Numbered from the stretch's first letter, positions 37,901 to 50,106 are shown. The stretch is 64,000 nt of DNA from Rostrohypoxylon terebratum (GCA_022497145.1 MU385963.1:34970-98969); one strand, 5' to 3'. Notes: generated by a model not told the origin, from the letters alone. Numbers and translations: made by a program.

Positions 37901-39256
37901 TCATCTACCAAGATTTCCAACAACACTACCCACCATAACTGCCACCTCTCGATCCCACCCACTGCTTTTCTCTGGGTCTCCCTTAGGAGCTTTCCCCTTA
38001 GTAATCGCGACAGTGCTAGGAGGCCGGCTTCCCCGAATAACGCACTCCCTAATAGCCTCTCCTACACTGTTCCTATTCGTCTTCAACGTACGTGCCGAAA
38101 CACCACCGCGATTAACGATTTCTTGTACTCTTGTTGCGAGGCTACTTGCCATAGTCCTCCAAAAGTAAGATGCTAGTGAGCCGGTCTCCAAGTACGCCAG
38201 TAAATATTGTAAGAGGTTGGATTTATCGGAAGAGGTATGTTTGTGCGTTGGTAAGAGTGGGTGAGGCGGGGCACTTGTGGTAGAGAGGATGATTTCTAAG
38301 GCGACTATATTTTGACACCGCGCCGAGACCTCTGCCAGCGTCCGATCTAGGGATGGAAGTGTCGCAAGTGACCTTGCTAAGGATGCGATAGAGCTTTGTA
38401 ATGAATTGCGCAAGTAAACCTCGAGAGCCTGTAGAAGCAACTGAGGAGTCCACTTATCAGGTTTTGTGCCAGGTATTGGTGATATCAGGTAAAGGGCGAT
38501 AGCAGCAGACGTGATTCGCGACTTAGCTTCCTCACTCTGCGCAAATGTGGTGGTTCCTGAAGCAGAGCCGACATTGAATTCCCGTACAATCTGCTCCGAG
38601 GTACTCCTGACAGACCTTTCGATCGGCCCTATAATGATTTCTTGTAGACTTTTGATTGCATTCATTTTATCCAAGCCATGTCCTTCTTCGCCCGGCGCCT
38701 TCTTATCGAGTATCTCCCGCAGCGACAATAACGTATGTGCACATCGTACCAAGGCTCTGTGGTCCTCCTTCTTCGAGCCTGACCCGGACGTGCCTAATTC
38801 TGCATGCTGGATTTCAAGCTGTCGGCCCAATTGAAGACAGCGGCCAACTGACCTACCCAACTTCAGGGTCTCCCATAGTCGAGCAGCAACTTGGCGCACC
38901 TCGTCAGCTTCGGCATGCTTTTGTATGACTTCCTTCTCTAGCTGTTTGTAGCTCTCATTCAAACTCTTGACTTGGTTATCGATTTCAGATATTATCCTTC
39001 CGCTCGCCTCGGTTTGTTCGGTAGCATGCGAGAGGAGGGGGATCGCAGAGCGCGTTGTGAGGAGATCTATATTGGAGTCGACCTCTTGAGCATCGAACAA
39101 TACTTTAGATAACGGTGTGGAGAGATCTAGCGGGGTGTCATTTGGGTTATTTGTGGCGAGGACAAGACTGTTGGCAAAGGACGAGGGAGTGAAGCTTGGA
39201 TCAAGAAAGGCTTCATAGTCGACATACGATGCATCTTCGTCTTCGTTAGCTGCCAT
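37901..39256 (-). CDS. cog5: Conserved oligomeric Golgi complex subunit 5 (Cog5)
   Basis: A single exon encodes 451 residues. DYEAFLDPSFTPSSFANSLV at the N-terminus opens the Cog5 domain, and the helical coiled region with SEIDNQVKSLNESYKQLEKE and LWETLKLGRSVGRCLQLGRQ follows. The rest is predicted helical, as in other tethering-complex subunits, and ends in a short basic tail. Cog5 belongs to the second lobe of the COG complex (Cog5-Cog8), which tethers vesicles in retrograde transport within the Golgi. The length agrees with other ascomycete Cog5 proteins, which are shorter than the animal ones. No intron is needed. Confidence 0.93.
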   Translation of the reverse strand: MAANEDEDASYVDYEAFLDPSFTPSSFANSLVLATNNPNDTPLDLSTPLSKVLFDAQEVDSNIDLLTTRSAIPLLSHATEQTEASGRIISEIDNQVKSLNESYKQLEKEVIQKHAEADEVRQVAARLWETLKLGRSVGRCLQLGRQLEIQHAELGTSGSGSKKEDHRALVRCAHTLLSLREILDKKAPGEEGHGLDKMNAIKSLQEIIIGPIERSVRSTSEQIVREFNVGSASGTTTFAQSEEAKSRITSAAIALYLISPIPGTKPDKWTPQLLLQALEVYLRNSLQSSIASLARSLATLPSLDRTLAEVSARCQNIVALEIILSTTSAPPHPLLPTHKHTSSDKSNLLQYLLAYLETGSLASYFWRTMASSLATRVQEIVNRGGVSARTLKTNRNSVGEAIRECVIRGSRPPSTVAITKGKAPKGDPEKSSGWDREVAVMVGSVVGNLGR

Positions 39257-39616
39257 CTGCGCGATTGACGCAATTGGGACACATCCAAGGTCCCAAAGAA
39301 ACTTCTCTTTTTTAGGTGCTCAGGTGTGATGTAGGTAAATTTAGAAGGGTCGCTAGGTACAAGCAGCCCCGGAACTGTTAAACCTTACCCCACAAATTTG
39401 CCAAAAAGGAATGGAGCCATGAAAGTTACAAGCCACAATGCTACTGCCTCTATTTTAGCCACAGCTCCATGTTTAGTTGATTACTAGCACTTCGTACAAG
39501 GTTTAAGCATTCTCATCACATTCTACTTCTAAACCTTCAAAACAATACGCTTAGAGTAATTGGACTGGATTTATTCATTGGCTTCTTGCATTTCGAAAAT
39601 GTATCGAGTTTCGATT
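39257..39616. other. Short intergenic spacer
   Basis: About 360 nt lie between the cog5 start and the stop of the glycine-rich gene, both on the minus strand. The spacer holds cog5 promoter DNA and 3'-flank. No gene is seen. Confidence 0.5.
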
Positions 39617-39967
39617 TCAGATACCGTAGCTCTTAAACGCGGCGTCCTGTTTCTTCTGAGGAGCGCCTCCAGCACCTCCAGCTGCGCCTCCCGCAGCACC
39701 GGCAACACCACCAACCGTGCTTCCCAATGAGTTTGTCACGCCGCCGACTGTGTTTCCGAGACCTTCGGTAGTCTGTCCTACAGCGTTGCCGACTCCTCTT
39801 GTAGTGGAGTTCAATCCCTTGCCGAGTCCTTCGGTTGTGCTACCTAGCGCACCACCGACACCTCCGAGCAGACCTCCTTGGCCTTGGGCTTTCTCGCCGC
39901 CTGTGAGGATATTGTCAACGCCGCCAACAAGTCCGCCGAGGAGACCACCACCTTGGTTGTTTGACAT
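39617..39967 (-). CDS. Small glycine-rich LEA-like protein
   Basis: A single exon of 116 residues begins MSNNQGGG (ATG at 39967, context CACAATGTC). It is built from imperfect repeats of about 11 residues with Gly, Thr and Val at regular spacing, such as GSTTEGLGKGLNSTTRGVGN and the related GNTVGG and GSTVGG. It has no signal peptide, Cys or membrane segment. The repeat texture resembles LEA-like or conidiation-associated small fungal proteins; that is a loose resemblance, and no function is proven. The tail PQKKQDAAFKSYGI is charged. Codon use is consistent with an expressed gene. Confidence 0.75.
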   Translation of the reverse strand: MSNNQGGGLLGGLVGGVDNILTGGEKAQGQGGLLGGVGGALGSTTEGLGKGLNSTTRGVGNAVGQTTEGLGNTVGGVTNSLGSTVGGVAGAAGGAAGGAGGAPQKKQDAAFKSYGI

Positions 39968-40994
39968 TGTGGATGTTTGTGTGATTGTTTTGGTTTCGGT
40001 GCGCAATGTAAGTTGAAATTGAACAACTAGTAGTAATGAGTCTTGATCGGTGAGTTATTGATTTTCAACAGACGACTGATTCGGTTTTGTTTTTTTTGGA
40101 TTGCTGATTTCAAAATGGTTAGATCGCATTGTATGAAGCACTTCACCTTATTATACAACTTCGGGAAACAATTGTATAGCATGATGTCATGTTCTTATCT
40201 AAGGGATCGCGTTCATCAACCTGATCGAAACGCCACATGAGCGCTACACCTTGTGGCTTTCGTCAGATCCTGAATTGGTGTGGCTAGAAACTTGTTTTGT
40301 CCACATCCTCGTCAAACGTGAGAGCCAGGGTTTGGTTTCCTACGGACCATTCGGATTTGAGAAGTTGAGCTTGCGGCTCGCAGACCTTTCTAGACCGTCG
40401 CATAATTCGCCGATCGAGATCTGCAGGTCTACGTAAATCGTGCTAACGGAACCGTGCCTCGACTGGCGTCATCTGCGGAGAGATCATCGATGATCGATAG
40501 ATCTAACGACACGACCACCATCAAATTTAAACGTCAATTGAAGAGATATGGTCGATGACGTCGTCTCACAATCGGTGATTGGAGATCCGGGACTAGGGTT
40601 TGAGCTTGAGTTTCGTCACAGCTGCAGCGTGGACTCCTTCAGCCCACGAGCACACAGCTTTTTGACTTGGCAGCCTGGCAGCTTGGTGCTTGGGTACCAC
40701 ACCCGACGAAGGCGTCCAACAAAGCGAAACAAGCCCCGGAATGGCCGGGTCCTCACACCTGCGCCTATGTACCCTTATTATTAACACAGACGAAAATGTC
40801 GAGTTCTGACATTTTGCTCGGATGAATTTCGAGGCCAGTTCTAGGATTATACGCACGGGTTATCCCAACCCTGGTGTTGTCATATTGAACCGCTACTTTG
40901 AATCTATATACATGCCACAGCCATCTATGCCGCTAATAATATCAAATGTGCCACCCAATAGCCAAAATGGTATCGATACAATGCCAAAATACAC
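39968..40994. other. Intergenic spacer
   Basis: The spacer is upstream DNA of the glycine-rich gene and 3'-flank of the permease gene. No convincing coding frame or repeat was noticed. Confidence 0.5.
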
Positions 40995-42906
40995 TCAGTA
41001 GACGAAAACGAAGTCCTCGTTCTCGAGATCAGTCAAGTTGTCGAACGCTCTATCGCCAGGTCTTTCCACGTCATCGGCGGAAGTGGCCGCTTCATCCGCA
41101 TTCTTGACGTCTCCGATCTCGTTGCCACCCACGGTCTTCTTCATCGCCGCGGCCGCAGCAGCAGCCGCAGCTACTTCCTCGGGAGAGTCCAAGCTGGTAT
41201 CCACGATAACGGCGGGCTTTCCCAACGCCACACGTCTCTTGGCGTGGCTGGCGTTTAGGTATTTGAGGTACGCAAGCGCGATTCCGCATATGACAATAAT
41301 CGCGATATACAACGCTAGGTTCGATCGCAGGCCTCTTTCATATCCCGGTGCGTCCTTCTGCGTGTATAATAGCGGGCCAATGACGTTTCCGATAGACTGG
41401 CCAACGAAGAGGATGGCGTTGGTACACTTTTTCTTAGTGTCACCGGCGGTGTTCTGCGAGGCTAAGGAGTAGATCATGGGAGCTAGGAAATGTCAGTCAC
41501 TGAGCTAGGACGCGTTCCATCATGAGAACTCACTTATTCCTGGGTAAACTGAGATAAGGTAATATCCAGCTAGAAGAGCGCCCTGGTGCGAAGTATCGCG
41601 GGGAAGCACCAAAAGCATCACGCAGCCGGCTATTGGAGGTAGGCAAAGACCCATGATCACAGGTCCCTTCATCTTGATCCTCTGGGCTAGAAAAGCTCCA
41701 CCTACGGTGGCAACAAGTTGCACGAATCCGAAGGGAATGTTGAATAGGATGGTCGTGAACTGGTCGAATCCAAAAGTTTTCACGATCAGCGGTCCAAAGG
41801 TGGAGATACCACCTGACGGGATGCTAATGGAGAACATGAGGGCGAACCAAAACCAGGACTTGGGATCGAGCACGGCCTCCTTGAGATGGTCGTTCCGCCA
41901 TTCACGCGAAGCTACACCCATCTGGTTTGCACGCAATCGTTCGACGGCGATCAGCTTGTCATTATCGTTCAAAAACTTCGCTTCTACCGGTGAGTCGGGC
42001 ATGAAGTAGAACATGACAACGCTGAAGGCGACAGTTATCAATCCGAAAAACATGAATATTATCTAGGTTCCGTTAATAAACTGGCTCGGGTTGTAGTAAA
42101 GCAAGATTGGCGCGGCCAAGTACCTGGTAGGAATGAAGGTGCGATGTTACGTGTCCGAGGCCGTAGGTAATCAAGCTGCCGAACTTTGTTACGTTAGCTA
42201 CTACAAGTTTCCAAAAGGTATTATTGAGGTTTACTTACCATGTTCGTGAATCCGTTCATAGCGCTGGAGAGCTCGAAGTTAGCATCGACTACTAGGTACC
42301 CAGAAAATCATGCGTAGCTGCTACTTACTACCAGTAACTGGTTCTGACAGTCTGTTCTCGTCTCCTCCACCACATCTGCGTAATAGCGACGAAACTAGGC
42401 GCAACACTCGCCTCGAACACGCCGAGGAAGAATCGCGTGGCTAGCAAACCACCGAAGTTATGGGCAGCTGCCATACACGAGAGTGAAATACCCCAGAACA
42501 AGACCATAGTACTGGTGAATTTCGCAATGGGCAAGCGAACCAACAGCCAGGCCAACAACGGTTGCATCACCAACTGCGCCAGGTAAACAATACTGCCCAG
42601 CCATGAGTATTGGTCGCCAACGAGCCCCGTGTCAGTGATCAGGCCGAAGACCGACGCGTATGCGAGGCACGACTTGTCCAATCCCTGGAGGAAGTAGACC
42701 GTCAACATGATGGGCAAGATGACAACATCGATACGTCGCAGCACCCGCGCGGAGTCTTCGGGTGTGACCTCGATCCGCTGACCTTGCCCGTGCTTGGCAA
42801 GGAACGAGGCCACGATATCCTTATCACCAGCATTTTTGCTTGCCCGCCGTTCCTGTGAGGGAGCCGCGTGCTCGATCTCTGCTGTGCCCGCTGTTGTAGC
42901 ACCCAT
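40995..42906 (-). CDS. MFS anion:cation symporter, Dal5/allantoate-permease type (first copy)
   Basis: Five exons (42906-42329, 42263-42239, 42183-42124, 42062-41534, 41482-40995) join in frame to 559 residues; the second exon is only 25 nt. The chain shows the 12-helix MFS pattern: the first helix region IDVVILPIMLTVYFLQGLDKSCLAYASVFG, the motif FLGVFEASVAPSFVAITQMWWRRREQ in the N-half, FGLITVAFSVVMFYFMPDSPVEAKFL before the central loop, and ASQNTAGDTKKKCTNAILF in the C-half. This is typical of the fungal Dal5-like family, which imports allantoate, ureidosuccinate, nicotinate or other small organic anions. The substrate here cannot be told. The cytosolic tail has an Ala9 run and acidic residues. 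It stands alone, not next to a catabolic enzyme. Confidence 0.92.
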
Positions 42907-45900
42907 CTTGGTGCGTTATGTGCCTGGGTCCTATTAAGTAAGGTTTTCTGCGATGTCTTCGTGATAGGATCCCGCCGTGCCCAAGGGCGGGCGCTCTCTT
43001 AATAAGTTAACAAGGCGGCGCCGACCCTTATCGGCAGCTGGTTCCGAGGATTGGAGATGTTGAGGGTAAGGATGTACGTAAGAGCGCGTGGGCGTGGTAC
43101 CGGCTCCTAGGGTCGGTAATGAGGAGTAAGTCGTAGGGGGAAACGTGGGGACTCCGCACGCCTTTCCTCATCTAGATATTCAAGACCGTGCCTTTGCTCG
43201 ATTCGTGATGGAGAAGGATGGGGAAGGCGGTTTCCACCAATTGACAGGCCTGTCACTAATAGAATCACTTTTCGTGTCCGGCGCCAGCTTCGGTTTACGG
43301 GATAATGATGCTGGGAATAACTACCTACTTAGACTAGGCCAGGCCAGCTTCTTCAAAAGCTAAATAAGTGCACCGTAAGATTATGGCACGAGGCAAACAT
43401 AAGTGTAGATTCTTGGAACCGGGTGGGCGGATTCAAAGATATATTCCACTTCCGAGGCCTTCAATTGAATATCTAGCCGAGCCAAGCCATCATACTTCAC
43501 TACCTACGCCTCCGCATTTGAAGCTATCGAGCCCGAGCCCCAAACTTTCTAGCGCTACCCCAACTCACTAGAAGAGAGGGGATTCGCGGTCGAGCCCTCT
43601 TCAAATCGGATACTCATTAATAACATACGACTAATAGCAAAGATTTTATTACGCTACCTACCTATATGAATGAAACTATTCTTGATGTTGATGGTGGTCA
43701 AGTTGGCATCGGAACTCTATAATTTACCCAGAGAGATTACAAGCCGATATCATGGGAGAAGTATAACAAGCCCTCCTTTATCGCATTTCATCGGTTTCCA
43801 CGATCCGTAACAAGATCCAAACTCTTATCATCGATCGGTAAACTTAAGATGGATAAAAAAAATAGTTCGAGAACGTGTTCTCGTCAGAGCGTTTTCGCGA
43901 ACGTTTGGATGTAACCTTAGCCCCCAACGCTAGTATCATTATGGTCCCGAGGGCCTTTGACGCTTGGGACTCGGGATCAATAGTCGGTCTGTGGAAGCGT
44001 CGGCTTTGTTCTCAGCACGGGGTTGCGGGGAATGCTTAGGTATATTTATGACACATCTGTTTATCGGTATACTGAGTTATAAGCTTATGTAACCCCTTCA
44101 TCAACATTGAAGACATGTACGCTTACTAAGGAATAACAACACACGATATATAAAAGAATAGGAACCCTGCGTTGTGTCAAAACGACACGCGACAGCATGA
44201 TACTTGACCCTATAAAACCACCTTGTCCTAAAAATGAAACTGATGAAGACTCAAGATCAGGTTGGTTCTAGTATTTGTATGTATTCGATACTAAAAGATG
44301 CCTGAAATTCCCGGAGACCTATAGCATCTAGTATTTTGAAATCATATAGAGGTCTTTCGAGTCGTGTTGGCGAGCTCTTATAGAAAGATGTAAGGGACCG
44401 CAGTATACCTTGGTTCTTTGAGCTTTCTATACGTGGGATATGAGCTGTCGCTTGCATGATAGCTTCATGTCATTTTTGTCTCCTTGCTTGATCAGATATG
44501 AGATTGCACTGCATACTATGGAAGTTGTCATGGGTCGACAAACATCACCGGTTCGAGTCAGTTTGTCCTCATTTAAGTCTGTCAGCCAACCTGACGAGTC
44601 GCCAAGAAATCAGCCCAAACATGCCGATGCAGAGGCATCATATTTCCCCCCCTCGTGACTCTTTTCGATAGCGGCGGTAATATCTCGAAAAGTTTGTTAG
44701 TAAAAAAATCTCGGCAAGGGATATTTGTGTTTTTGAGAAATATAGGATTTCAGGAACTTAGCACTCGAATCAACATGTGGTTTGGCATTAGTTATATACA
44801 GGTAGGCATGCACGGTGATGACATTAGATAATTGAGACATGGTGGATGGACGAGTAACATATTAATAGCAGCTAAAAAATCACTCTATTCGGAATTGGAC
44901 GTGGCTTAAACAATTTATCAGGTAGGATTGGAAATGTCATCTTGCATTCGGCAGTATGAGGTTACATCTCGACTTGGCGCATGATGCGCATCTTGGTAGA
45001 ATTATATTAAGGAAATAGCTAATTCAAATATGTGGTTTCATTTCCGCCGGGTCGGAGAAAGTGTCTATACCTATAGTATGTTGGGACATTTTAACCGGCG
45101 TGTATACTAGGTAACCTAGGGAAACACATACGTCAGGAAATATTCTATTGTCGATCTCTGATGTGATGCGATCAACCGGCCAAGACTGCAAGTTGTTGTG
45201 TTGGGTTAGTCGCTAGGTACGACATTCCAGCTTGCGAACCTTTTGAGATTTGGATGTCGGGTACCTGAGAAATCTGAACGATGTCGTTCAGCTTTCTTTT
45301 AAGAATAGCTTGGCACCTGAGCGGGAGATTAGTCTATCATGGCGCGCCCCTAGTTCATAATACGTTCAGGAACAAGATTGTTTCTATTGGTAGTAGCGTA
45401 CGAGTTCTCGATCAATGGCACAAGCTTTGCTTCTTTTTAGGAGAGATCTAGATTGGTCAGATTGCAAGTCTTACAGCAAGCTACTAGGTAGGTAGGCGGA
45501 AGGGCGGGCGGCAAGTGTTGAAGGGACTTGGCGAGGCGGCATCGAGAAAACCAAGCATACACGGCACTCGGACGGTGCAATTTACCATTGGTTTCAACCT
45601 CATATGTAGTACATTAGGTAGCTTTAACGCGCGTACATATCCGTGGATGCATATCGAGGGAGTTTTTGAGTAGGATTATTGATCCTATCGGCGCCAACGA
45701 CGCCAACGACGCCTAGTCTTGGTCGCAACATTTACCAACATTGAATCCCTAGTTGGAACTATTATCCCCCTTTTCTCTTATCAAGCTGCCATCGAAATAA
45801 AAAATTTTAAAATTGGCTGACGAGTTGTCACGTTAACTTACCATAAAAATACATTGTTATGATTGTTGTTGATGCAAGTGTAGAAATGAGCAGAAATCTC

Positions 45901-46954
45901 GTATTGATGAACGCCCGACGGCCCCCATGCAAGGGGAGGGAAAGGAACCAGGGGTCATGTACCGATTCGGCATTGATGGAGCGAAGATCGCCCGGGGTTC
46001 CCCACATTGGATAACTGATCAAATCAAGTTTACGGTTTGTGAGTTTCGTAGAAGGAAATGGAGAAAAATGGAGTAAGGAATGTACATACTACATACTACA
46101 TAGTAACTCCCGTGAGGATTGGAGACGGGCAGGATGGGAGACTACGATCGGGATGGACCACGGATAGAGCGATCAAGGGCGATAGAGTAGGCGCTATGCA
46201 GAGCCTTGGTAGAGCCCTAGGCCCTAGGGCTTAAGGTTCTTCCCATCGCCATCCCCATTCCCATACCCCCATTCTCCCATTCTCCCATTCCCCCACACGC
46301 TTCGCGCTTATGCCGATAATTCTCCAATCTTTGCATATATCCCTTGAGATGTGCCCAGATGTGCCCAGATGTGCCGTGCAGACGGTGCCGCTTACTGACG
46401 ACGGCGGTCAGACATTTATCACCCGAATTCTTTACGTCGTGATCACGCGGTGTTGTTTATACTACTACACTACCCTACTAATGTACCTACTAAAGTCTCC
46501 ATCTACATACATACCTCCCATACGCTATCCATGCCTACATGCTTAGGTATCAACAAGGTTAGATGAGATAACTGTTGACCAACACACTCGAAGACTAGGA
46601 CTGGAATGTGGTCAGCTTGCATGGTTCGGCATTAGTCACACAGCCTTGAGCAGGGACGGTAGATGCATGGAAGTAAAACATTTTCGGGTCTGGACGCGGG
46701 ACGGGGGAGTAGAGGAGTAGGGGAGTAGGGGAGGGAGGAGTGAAGTAGGGGCAATGGAATCTTCGTCAGATGATGTCGTGGAATCCCAATAAACCAGCTC
46801 TACACACACCGTTACAGTGGCCATCCTAGGCCTGCAGATATATGAAGGCCGCGATGCCCGCGTTGCAAGATGCTGCTCTCGCACGCGACCCCTTAATCAA
46901 AGCGACATCTCGTCCGCCTCCCGCTCGGAGCAATCCCAGATTCTAGGCTTTGCA
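42907..46954. other. 4-kb divergent spacer
   Basis: The spacer lies between the first permease (minus) and the carboxylesterase (plus). It contains TAGGTA words (43320, 45105, 45487-45495), a 10-bp tandem GATGTGCCCA unit, a CCCATT/CCCATA-rich run at about 46245-46300 and a G/A-rich run at about 46705-46752. Frames up to about 80 codons exist without supporting features. The length is more than two promoters need. Confidence 0.5.
46348..46376 (+). repeat. Tandem 10-bp GATGTGCCCA repeat (about 3 copies)
   Basis: Two exact copies and a third that ends after nine bases lie side by side about 580 nt upstream of the carboxylesterase start. Confidence 0.75.
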
Positions 46955-48632
46955 ATGCTCCCGACCAAGCTTGCCTTCTTGCTTTGCCAGCTATTAAGCC
47001 TCGCACTAGCCGTAGACCCTACCGTCAACTTAATATGCAACAAGTACTCAGGCTACTCGACGCCGAACGGCATCACACAATGGCTTGGCATTCGGTACGC
47101 CGCCGCGCCACTCGGTGATCTAAGATTCGCACCTCCTCAAGACCCCCCTTGCAATTTTACCGCCACCCAAGACGCCACCCAGGTGCGAGCGTTCCCTACA
47201 TTATTTCCGATGTCTGAATCCTTGCTAACACATCATTTTCTAATATCAGCACGGACCTATCTGCATCTCAGTCGGCTCATCTCCCCCCAGCAGTGGTACG
47301 TCGGAAGATTGCTTGTTTCTTGACGTGTACGCGCCAAGCAATGCGACGCGGAACTCCAGGTTGCCGGTATTCTTCTTCATCCAGGGTGGGGGTTTCAGCG
47401 TCAACAGTAACCCGAATTTCAATGGCGCGGGCTTGATCGAAGCTAGCGACTACAATATCATTGTTGTTACCTTCAATTATCGCGTAGGTCCCTATGGCTT
47501 TATTACCAATGGCAACCGAATCAAGGCCAACAATGGGCTGCGCGATCAGCGGAAAGCTCTCCAATGGGTAAATCGGTATATTTCAGCATTTGGTGGCGAT
47601 CCGAACCATGTCGTTTTAGGCGGAGATTCTGCCGGTGCCGCTAGCATCAGTCTCCAAATGATTGCCTACGGAGGCAGGAATAGCGGCTTGTTCCACGGAG
47701 CCGCCGCTGAGTCGGTATCGTTCGCTCCAGTTCTTACCATTGCGCAGAGTCAATATCAGTATGACAATTTCACGATGCGACTTGGCTGCAACGGCAACGG
47801 TACTGATTCTCTGGCCTGCCTGCGAAGCAAAACATCCACAGAATTGCAGACGGCGAATCAGGTATGGCCTTATCCTGGCTTGAGCCAGGCGCCTATATAC
47901 ATGTGGAATCCCGTTCTTGATTACGACTTTATCACCGACTACACTTACAGTGCATTTGCTAAGGGAAAATTCGTCAAGATCCCCGTAATCTACGGTGACG
48001 ACACCAATGGCGGAACAGTATTTACACCACAGACTACATCGACGCTTGATCAGAGCAATCAGTGGATTCGAGCCCAATTCCCGAATATAACGGATCAGCA
48101 ACTTCAGACGATTGATGAAATGTATCCCAATCCAAACGACTCCTGCCCCAGCACCGGATGCTACTGGAGACAGGTCAGCAATGTCTATGGTGACATGCGC
48201 TACATGTGCCCGACATTGTATATATCGTCGGCCATGGCTAAATACGGCGTTAGCAGTACATATACCTACCGATATAATGTCGAAGATCCGACACAAGTAG
48301 CACAAGGGTACGGAGTACCCCACACCGTTGAGCTAGCTGCTATTTGGGGGCCGCAGAATACCAACGGAAGCCCGCCAACGAGCTACCTATCCAATGGAAC
48401 TAATATAGAAGTCATACCCGTCATTCAAGCATACTGGACCAGTTTCATCCGTACACTTGACCCGAACACATACAAGGTCCCAGAGGCAGCGACCTGGGAA
48501 AAGTGGGACCCGAACGAAGAGAACAGACTACTGTTTGAAACTGGAGGGAGTACGACCATGGAGAATGTAGATGATGATACGAAGACGCATTGCCAGTTCT
48601 TCGCGAGTATAGGTGTCGACATACAGCAATAG
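46955..48632 (+). CDS. Secreted type-B carboxylesterase/lipase family protein
   Basis: Exons 46955-47182 and 47250-48632 join in frame to 536 residues. The N-terminus MLPTKLAFLLCQLLSLALAV is a signal peptide. The family blocks follow in order: NGITQWLGIRYAAAPLGDLRF, SEDCLFLDVYAP, the oxyanion loop IQGGGF (about 120-125), GGDSAGAAS with the nucleophile Ser203, and GVPHTVEL with the catalytic His434. There are several N-glycosylation sequons. The position that usually holds the triad Glu (pattern NEGT) reads TNGGTVF, with Gly at about residue 330, so the acid is missing or supplied elsewhere. The enzyme would hydrolyse esters outside the cell; the substrate is unknown and activity is open to question. 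Upstream in-frame sequence to 46817 lacks a signal peptide, so I prefer 46955. Confidence 0.92.
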
Positions 48633-48919
48633 AACAGGTTCTTAGGTACATAAGTATCTTAATCATAATCAAGGGGTAGTCCATACCCTTCATAACATAT
48701 CACCAAATGGACATGGGATACTACGGTTGTGATATGACCAGGGGCCGCCTTTGCGATGAAATATGTCCCAATCCTTGCTATTACCTAGCCGAGAACAATT
48801 ATGAGAAAGTCTAAACTAAAACATCCTCTCTGTGGCGGGGATTTACGCAGCTCCTGGCATTTGGCGAGGATAGACTAAGCGTAGCATCTCTAGCCAAAAC
48901 CCGACTTAATACCTAGGTC
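48633..48919. other. Spacer between convergent genes
   Basis: Almost 290 nt of 3'-flanking DNA. No gene is seen. Confidence 0.4.
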
Positions 48920-49480
48920 CTACATGTCCGTTCGGTCGGAACAGTCGGGCAGAAACATTTCCTCCAGCATAGCCAACATCTCGTGGCGCGATCTCCGGCT
49001 CGTCTCGACCGCCTCGTCGACGGACTTGTCCATCTCATCAAAGGCGGTATAATACGCCTTGCTCTGCCACTCACGTTCGTTGACGGCTCCGCTAGTGTAG
49101 TGGCTGTTGAACTCCGTCTCTAGCTGCGCGTAACAGTGCCTGTAGATGTGCGTACTTGACCGTCAGCTCGTCGTTCTAGTCTTGGGACGTCTTTGCGGCG
49201 GCGCTGAGGTGGAGGATGAGGTCGCTGACGAGCGGGTCGATGTCGACCTTGTGCGCGCCGATCTTGGACACTTTTGTGCGGTGTCAGTATATTAGTGAAA
49301 GGTGAGAGGTGAGAGTATCGGGCCCGTTGTGGAGTTGGTTTGGTGAAGAAGTTTTCGGCGAAGTACCTAATTAAGAAATACCTTTTGCGGAGTATCTCCG
49401 CTAGGGTTAGTGGATGAATACATACATAGGAAGTCGACCTGCGAAAGCTCGTGGTTGTGGGGGGAGTCGTTGGAGTCCAT
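48920..49480 (-). pseudogene. Small coiled-coil protein gene, probably disrupted
   Basis: On the minus strand ATG at 49480 opens MDSNDSPHNHELSQVDFL, spliced at 49425/49271 (GTATGT, AAAG) in frame to LSKIGAHKVDIDPLVSDLILHL. The frame then meets TAG at 49178-49176, where neighbouring residues suggest a lost Trp codon. A coding-like stretch resumes in another frame a little downstream (CYAQLETEFNSHYTSG to the stop at 48920). Two readings are possible: a pseudogene with a nonsense change and a 1-nt shift, or a live gene with a 56-nt intron that removes both defects but uses a weak GTCCCA donor and has a CTGAC branch word. The chain is charged and helical; no family was recognised. Pseudogene is my preferred reading, narrowly. 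Confidence 0.45.
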
Positions 49481-50106
49481 CGTGAAATGTTCACGAATAA
49501 CTGAGTGTATATTGTAAATATATATAAACGCGTCCACATAGGCAGCGGAACCTAAGCTTATTGCTCCCACGAATAGACGCAAAGGTTTAGTATCAGGAGA
49601 TACTATTAAGATGAACGATGCTTGCTTTATCGCGGGGAACTGAAGCTAAGAGGTTTCCTTGGAGATGTTGACGGCATGTTCGCAAAACGATAGGATAAAT
49701 ATATACCTACCTCAAGGATGAAAGTAACGATTGATGGCTCAGTGAGGATATGACACATACTGGGGGGAATCATCAATAACCCTATATTCAGACTTGCGAA
49801 AGTGTTCAAAATTTCGAAAAGTCGGCCATTAAGATGGTGAAGTGGTGACGAGGGTCGATATCAGGGGCACACTCTGTTTTATGCACTCTAATATCTAAGA
49901 GCGATTTGTGGTACAGCTAGTGATAACTCTCATATGAATTATCGAAGATTGTGACTTCTCTTTGCAAATTTATGAGGTTTTAATTGTTTTCTAACTTCCT
50001 TGGGCAGCCTGTAGCTTTACCGAGTGACAAAAAACTGAATGTCAACTCGAAAGTTAGTTCTAACTCATCGGGTTACGGAATATCACGATACTTACAATCC
50101 AGGCCT
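49481..50106. other. Spacer with no gene seen
   Basis: The spacer is AT-rich DNA of about 625 nt between two minus-strand genes. I see no coding frame with support. Confidence 0.5.

Noticed and set aside
41038..41472. Plus-strand frame of 144 codons opposite the first permease
   Set aside because: Antisense shadow of the permease's last exon, including its Ala run.
44520..44575. GGTTCGAGTC word resembling a tRNA B box
   Set aside because: The flanking bases do not form a T stem and no acceptor stem or anticodon arm can be drawn.
47616..48323. Minus-strand frame of 235 codons inside the carboxylesterase
   Set aside because: Antisense shadow; the plus strand has signal peptide, GxSxG and catalytic His in order.
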